A stretch of 64,000 nt of DNA, taken from assembly GCF_040712315.1 (NCBI RefSeq), contig NC_134016.1, forward strand, positions 27,661,503 through 27,725,502. The letters are read 5' to 3'. A model generated the notes under the pieces. It saw nothing but the letters and a program-made list of their open reading frames with translations. It was not told where the DNA came from and did not search any database. The stretch comes from Castanea sativa. Its lineage: Eukaryota; Streptophyta; Magnoliopsida; Fagales; Fagaceae. A program made the position numbers and the translations under genes. Positions 58,577 through 64,000 of the stretch are shown here, one piece after another (the first letter of the stretch is position 1; every line of letters starts with the position of its first letter).

Positions 58577-59492
58577 CACCCATTTTAAGCAAGAAAAGAA
58601 ATTAAAATATAAAATAAAAATAAAGGCAGTGTCATCGAATTTTCCATTAGCAAAAATCATATGTCTAGAAGATTTAAATCTAACTAATCAATATTCTTTA
58701 GGTAACAAATAAAACATCATATATCATAATTCCAACTTTCCAAGCATTATTAACTCAAAATACATGAAGAAAATTTTTGGGATATTAAAATTTATTGGGT
58801 GTTTAGACATTATACATTAGAATATTTTTATGAAGTAAAGTATGAGGTATTTGCTTGTTTCCAAAACATTAAGGGAAAAATTGTTTGATTTTAAAGTGTA
58901 TGTGTGGAGGGAGAGGGGGGATTGTGAACTATCTCAAACATAAAAGATGGAAAATGTTTTTTCATTTAGTTTTTTTTTTTTTTTTTTTTTGTAAAAAAAC
59001 TATGTGCTTTTTTTAATTAAAACAGTGTGTTTAAAAAAGAAGAAGTAAAATACAAAAAGTTAACACAAGAAAATTTTGTATGAAATAGTGAATTTTAGCT
59101 CATTAAAATTGACAAAAAAATTCTAAAAATACAAAAAAAAAAATGCCACAACATTTTCATAAGACCTTTATTTTTTGTTGCAGTTGATTTGAGTATGATA
59201 TTTTTATTATTTTATTTTAATTTATAAGGACTAACACCTCAAAAATTGAGAAAATATTATGACAATTTGTTGTGTCAATATTTTATTATTTTAAAATTAA
59301 AAAAAATACCGTGGTAGCTCATAATAATAATAATAGTAAAAAGAAAGTCAATGTTTCAAACCAAACTGGGCATTTAAAAAAACGAAAAAAAAAAACAGAA
59401 CAAAAGTGTCAAACGGTGAGTTTTGCCTTAGTAATTGAACAAACCAAAAAGTTACTGTAGGTAACCTATTGACTATTTTTATATATAGATGT
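58577..59492. other. AT-rich spacer between Tat-2 and Tat-3
   Basis: Poly-T and poly-A tracts (near 58970-58990 and 59385). No gene or terminal repeat recognised. Confidence 0.6.
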
Positions 59493-60180
59493 TGTGGGGA
59501 CACAATTTTCAGACCAAGCCCAAAATGTAAGGGATCTTGGCCCAGTGAACCCAGTACAATAAATTTGTAGAGAGTGGGTCAAAGAGCTAGGCTTTAGTGC
59601 TAGATAACAGTTAATATGGTTTTGGATGATGAGCGAACAAGAATTGAACCCGGTTTGTGCGAGAAAGTTGGTTCTCGGCACCGTCCGAGGAGCTCTGTTC
59701 TAGTATATATTGGATGACCATGGTTATAGGAGTTGTTGAGATTGCTATCGTACTTTCTTTTCTCTTTTTTTTCTCCTCTTCTCTAGGATCTCTACCCTTA
59801 TTTATATTACATCTTCCCTTCATCCTTACCCTACACGTGGACCACATGTGGACAGTTGATAGTTGTTCCATTAGCCCCCTCTAAAAGTCTTATAGGGTGG
59901 CTGTAAGGCTGCCATAATACTGTTCAGAGGTCACTTCCTCATTAATGCGGTGGTAGCAGTTTTCCCTTAGATATTTTTGAGTCCTTATCCTTCTTGTACG
60001 TTCATGATGCTCGTCGCTATTATTAGAACTTCTTGGAAGGTCATCCTTGATCATTAGGATCTATACCAGATTTGCGTTTGGCTTTATTCGAGGAGATAGT
60101 ACTCTTCAGACTCGGATCACCCATGCTTCTCGGCTAAAACCACATGCTCTCGGCCAAAACCCAAAATCCATGACCCCACA
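59493..60180 (-). repeat. Tat-3 3' LTR
   Basis: Starts TGTGGGGACACAATTTTC and ends ATGACCCCACA. Contains the CATTAATGCGG block of the family. Confidence 0.95.
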
Positions 60181-60393
60181 ATAGCCCCTTAAAACTCCGG
60201 TTTTCTCCTCGCATCCAAGGAGAAAAGTGGGGTTTTGAATTTTTAAGAGTTGATTCTGCTTTGATCCTTTGATTTACACTTGTAGGAGTGTCGTTTCAAG
60301 CACCTCATATTTATACTGTGAATTTCTCCTTTCAGAGCTACCAATCTGAGGATTTGGTTATAATCTTGTGCCTTGAAGAGAGATGTCATGAAA

Positions 60394-61525
60394 TGTTAAC
60401 TTTCTCACATCATCTGGTTCGAGAACCGAGGCATGATTAAGTTATAGTTTAAACACTTTGAAGAGAGATGCCATGAAGTGTTAACTTTCTCACATCATCT
60501 GATCCGAGGACCGAGGCATGATTGAGTTATAGTTTAAACACTTTGAAGAGAGATGTCATTATGTGTTAATTTTCCCAAAGCAAGAGGTCAGAGGACCCGG
60601 CATAGCTAAGGTTCTGTTTAACCACTTCAAAAGATGCCAGTGTGTGTTAATTTCTCAAAAGCAGGAGGTCTGAGGACCCGGCATAGCTAAGGTTCTGTTT
60701 AACCACTTCAATAGATGCCAGTGTGTTAATTTCTCCAAAGCAGGAGGTCCGAGGACCCGGCATAGCTAAGGTTCTGTTTAACCACTTCAATAGATGCCAG
60801 TGTCTGTTGATTTCTCCAAAGCAGGAGGTCCGAGGACCCGACATAGCTAAGATTCTGTTTAACCACTTCAAAAGATGCCAGTGTGTGTTAATTTCTCCAA
60901 AGCAGGAGGTCTGAGGACTCGGCATAGTTAAGGATCTGTTCAACCACTTCAATAGATGCTAGTGTGTGTTAATTTCCCCAAAGTAGGAGGTCCGAGGACC
61001 CGGCATAGCTAAGGTTCTGTTTAACCACTTCAATAGATGCTAGTGTGTGTTAATTTCCCCAAAGCAGGAGGTCCGAGGACCCGGCATAGTTAAGGTTCTG
61101 TTCAACCACTTCAATAGATGCTAGTGTGTGTTAATTTCCCCAAAGTAGGAGGTCCGAGGACCCGGCATAGCTAAGGTTCTGTTCAACCACTTCAATAGAT
61201 GCCAGTGTGTGTTAATTTCCCCAAAGCAGAAGGTCTGAGGACCTGGCATAACTAAGGTTCTGTTTAACCACTTCAATAGATGTCAGTGTGTGTTAATTTC
61301 CCCAAAGCAAGAGGTCCGAGGACCTGGCATAGCTAAGGTTCTGTTTAACCACTTCAAAAGATGCCAGTGTGTGTTAATTTCCCCAAAGCAAGAGGTCCGA
61401 GGACCCGGCATAGCTAAGGTTTTGTTTAACCACTTCAAAAGATGTCAGTGTGTGTTAATTTCCCCAAAGTAGGAGGTCCGAAGACCCGGCATAGCTAAGG
61501 TTCTTTTTAACCACTTCAAAAGATT
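60394..61525. repeat. Tat-3 tandem repeat, two 85-bp then twelve about-81-bp units
   Basis: Starts at 60394, 60479, 60564, then 60645, 60724, 60805, 60886, 60967, 61048, 61129, 61210, 61291, 61372 and 61453; one unit is 79 bp. The core is TTAATTTCCCCAAAGCAGG, AGGTCCGAGGACCCGGC and TAAGGTTCTGTTTAACC. Units are highly similar towards the right, and the first two are the most diverged. It shares its core with the Tat-1 and Tat-2 repeats. Confidence 0.97.
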
Positions 61526-61559
61526 AGAAGATATCAATATATACCTTCAAAAACTAGCC

Positions 61560-61800
61560 CTGCCGCAAAGCCCCTTTGAATTTCTCATATGTTGCTGCCA
61601 CTTCCTCTAATGGAGGTTTAGCGAACTCGGCCACCAAATTCGCGAGGACCTGGCCCCTAACAGAGGTACGAGGCATGTACTTGATGTCAAAAGCTCCCAC
61701 AATTGTGCCCCATTCAGCAATCCTCCACGTATAATCCGTACTTTGTAGTATAGACCTGAGTGGAAGCTAAGTTAGGACAACAACTGTGTGCCTCATGTAA
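61560..61800 (-). pseudogene. Tat-3 pol remnant (end of RNase H)
   Basis: The - strand reads HTVVVLT, stop, LPLRSILQSTDY, WGTIVGAFDIKYMPRTSVRG and LVAEFAKPPLEE. This corresponds to Tat-2 pol at about 54430-54230. The stop (61767-61769) stands where Tat-2 has Gln (VLTQLPL), another CAG-to-TAG. Both ends are deletion junctions. Confidence 0.9.
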
Positions 61801-61913
61801 TGACTTGCTCATATAGCAAACTGGCCACCATGATGGCTTTCCCCAGGGACTCTTACTGATGGGGGCGTAATTGTATCATATTTAACCGTTGCATTCACTA
61901 TCACACAAGCTCT

Positions 61914-61932
61914 TCCCACAGACAGCGCCAAT
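61914..61932 (-). other. Tat-3 primer binding site
   Basis: TGGCGCTGTCTGTGGG on the - strand, one base different from Tat-1 and Tat-2, directly inside the 5' LTR. Confidence 0.85.
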
Positions 61933-62621
61933 TGTGGGGACACAATTTTCAAACTAAGCCCAAAATGTAAGGGATCTTGGCCCAGTGAACCCAGTACAAT
62001 AAATTTGTAGAGAATGGGTCAAAGAGGTAGGCTTTAGTGCTGGATAACAGTTAATATGGTTTTGGATGATGAGTCAACAAGAATTGAACCCGGTTTGTGC
62101 GAGAAAGTTGGTTCTCGGCACCGTCCGAGGAGCTCTGTTCTAGCATATATTAGATGACCATGGTTACAGGAGTTGTTGAGATTGCTATCGTGCTTTCTCT
62201 TCTCCTTTTTTTCTCCTCTTCTCTAGGATCTCTACCCTTATTTATATTACATCTCTTCCTTCATTCTTACCCTACACGTGGACCACATGTGGATAGTTGA
62301 TGGTTGTCCCATCAGCCCCCTCTAAAAGTCTTTTGGGGTGGCTGTAAGGCTGCCATAATACTGTTCAGAGGTCATTTCCTCATTAATGCGGTGGTAGCAG
62401 TTTTTCCTTAGATATTTTTGAGTCCTTATTCCTCTTGTACGTTCATGATGCTCGTCGCTATCATTAGAACTTCCTGGAAGGTCATCCTTGATCATTAGGA
62501 TCTATACCAGATTTGCGTTTGGTTTTATCCGAGGAGATAGTACTCCTCAGACTCAGACCACCCATGCTTCTTGGCCAAAACCACATGCTCTCGGCCAAAA
62601 CCCAAAATCCATGACCCCACA
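61933..62621 (-). repeat. Tat-3 5' LTR
   Basis: Partner of 59493-60180, 689 bp, followed by the target repeat GATGT. Confidence 0.95.
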
Positions 62622-62626
62622 GATGT

Positions 62627-64000
62627 AATAAAAGTTTGACTTAAAAATTGTGGTTTTGTCAAGTTCTTTAATTAGTACATTAATTATATATTTTTTGTTG
62701 GGATATATTTTCTCTATTAAGGGATAATATTTAAAATTTGTTTAATTTAAATAAAACTTTATCATTTGAATTTCAACAATTTTAATTCTATTCAAACTAA
62801 AAGTTTATTATAAAAATTCTCTAAACTTAGATCCCACACAACAACTCACGTTTTCGTTCTTAAAAGAGAAAAGAAAAGAAAAAGAAAACAGCCCACGTTT
62901 TGACTAAGGGATACGATTTAACAATTATTTAAAACAAATTCAAATTCTATTCAAATTAAAAGTCTATTATAAAAAATTTCTCAAATCCCACACAACTCAT
63001 GTTTTTGTTTTATTTTATTTTTTTCCTCTAGTTGAATGATTTAATAATAATTAAAAACAAATTTAAATTCTATTCAAATTAAAAGTCTATTATAAAAAGT
63101 TCCTAAACTTAAATTTCACAAAACCCACGCTTTTGTTTTTGTTTTTTTCGCAATTTGTATCTTATTAAATTAATATTTTTAGGATATTAAGCTACAAATC
63201 TTTTGACTAAAGGATAGGATTTAACAATAATTTAATTTAGATAAAACTTTATCATTTAAGTTTTAGAAATTTAAATTCTATTCCAACTAAAAGTTTATTA
63301 TCAAAATTTTTAGAATTTATATATATTCAGTTATGGCTTTTTGATACAATCCTTCTTAACCAATAAGTCATCCATATAATTAAATCCCACACAATACACC
63401 CCACATTGTTGTATTTTTTTTCAAAATGGAACTTATGCTTATGTTTTAATCTAATAGATTCATCTTACTTTTTTTTTTTATTTCTATATTTGCGTGCAAG
63501 ATATTATGCCAAGAAAGTTACTATAAACAAGCAAAATAATGGACACCCATTTAAGTTTTTGGTTCTCTTATGTAAGTTTTTATTTATTTTTTTAAATTCT
63601 CAATTTTTGAACTCTTTTGTGTATATTTTGATTTTCGGTTTTGGTTATTGTATTTAATTTGTGAGTGTGTTTTTTTTTTTCAATTAGACTATCTGGTGTA
63701 GGAAATGTGTGTAGGCTAACTGTTTTGGGTTTGTTTAGCAATGAGAGTTGCTTAGAACATTTAGTAGATGGTTAGACACCTCTACAAGAACACTAAGTTT
63801 CAAATAGCACACAAATGTTAACAATTCATTCAATTACCAAAGCTGATTTACAAGGAATTTACATTTGGCTACTTATACTTTGGCATTGACAGCTTCTAGA
63901 TGGTTGATAAGTGTTTGAATCCTATTGAAAAATGCTTAAGAAATCATCTATCTAACTAATTAGTTACAAGAGGATTCGGATATAGACATATAGTTACTTG
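62627..64000. other. AT-rich right end with local direct repeats
   Basis: A block of about 80 bp (AATTCTATTCAAATTAAAAG, TATTATAAAA, then CCCACACAAC and a T-rich run) recurs near 62785, 62944, 63067 and 63275. From about 63690 the sequence is more balanced, but I recognise nothing in it. Confidence 0.6.

Larger units (their letters stand above)
59493..62621 (-). mobile_element. Tat-3: non-autonomous, internally deleted Tat derivative
   Basis: LTRs lie at 59493-60180 and 61933-62621, with a perfect target duplication GATGT (59488-59492, 62622-62626). The interior is only about 1.75 kb. It keeps the polypurine-type end (TTTTAAGGGGCTAT on the - strand), a 14-unit tandem block, a short RNase H piece of pol and the primer site. 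Gag, protease, RT, integrase and the antisense gene are all absent. By eye the LTRs differ at roughly 5% of positions, so it is older than Tat-2. Confidence 0.96.

Noticed and set aside
60647..61472. Open frames of repeated peptides (LISPKQEVRGPGIAK style) on both strands
   Set aside because: A by-product of the Tat-3 array: 81 bp is a multiple of three, so any open unit repeats in frame. No start context or domain.
60394..61525. Regularly spaced repeats resembling a CRISPR array
   Set aside because: The units are contiguous with no unique spacers, and the setting is a plant nuclear retrotransposon.

Overview
This window is nuclear DNA of a flowering plant. The evidence is two recognisable plant housekeeping genes with GT-AG introns, a decayed plastid ndhA copy, plant-type LINEs, MULE and hAT transposons, and Tat-lineage Ty3/gypsy retrotransposons. 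The repeat style would fit a woody eudicot (Fagales is only a guess). Host genes occupy about the first 6.5 kb; most of the rest that can be assigned is mobile DNA.

Region by region. 1-1650: the last two exons of PEX3 (peroxisome biogenesis). 4183-6549: a complete six-exon MOS4/BCAS2/SPF27 gene (NTC spliceosome-associated complex). Both are on the + strand. 7.3-13.0 kb: three LINE 3' regions, including a 3.76 kb 5'-truncated LINE bounded by a 13-bp target duplication. 15.1-16.3 kb: a very small LTR-retroelement relic (tRNA-Met-type primer site plus CCHC knuckle), then an ndhA plastid fragment. 17.9-21.1 kb: two long-TIR MULEs; the first has a perfect 9-bp target duplication and carries a frameshifted bZIP gene fragment. 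23.6-26.6 kb: a Tat-type solo LTR amplified in tandem with its flanks. 27.3-31.2 kb: a probable Copia LTR, a hAT MITE and a MULE MITE.

31.4-62.6 kb is dominated by three related Tat elements, all with gag-pol on the - strand. Tat-1 (31387-41728) is old and degenerate. Tat-2 (47524-58576) is young, with LTRs differing by about 1.6% and a 5-bp target duplication. Tat-3 (59493-62621) is an internally deleted, non-autonomous derivative, also with a perfect 5-bp target duplication. Tat-1 and Tat-2 carry a second gene on the opposite strand, starting about 500 bp inside the 3' LTR, split by introns at equivalent places and ending in a coiled coil in Tat-2. All three carry a tandem-repeat block with one shared core motif, in units of 79, 151 and 79-85 bp, between the pol end and the 3' LTR.

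How it fits together: in each full Tat element, gag-pol runs from the 5' LTR (right side) leftwards, the antisense gene runs rightwards from near the 3' LTR, and the two converge on the tandem-repeat block. Most premature stops in the gag-pol frame of Tat-2 match CAG-to-TAG changes, as expected from deamination of CHG-methylated cytosines. The antisense spliced gene with its convergent repeat block is the best candidate in this window for an under-described system. Additional and antisense ORFs in Tat elements are already known as a class.
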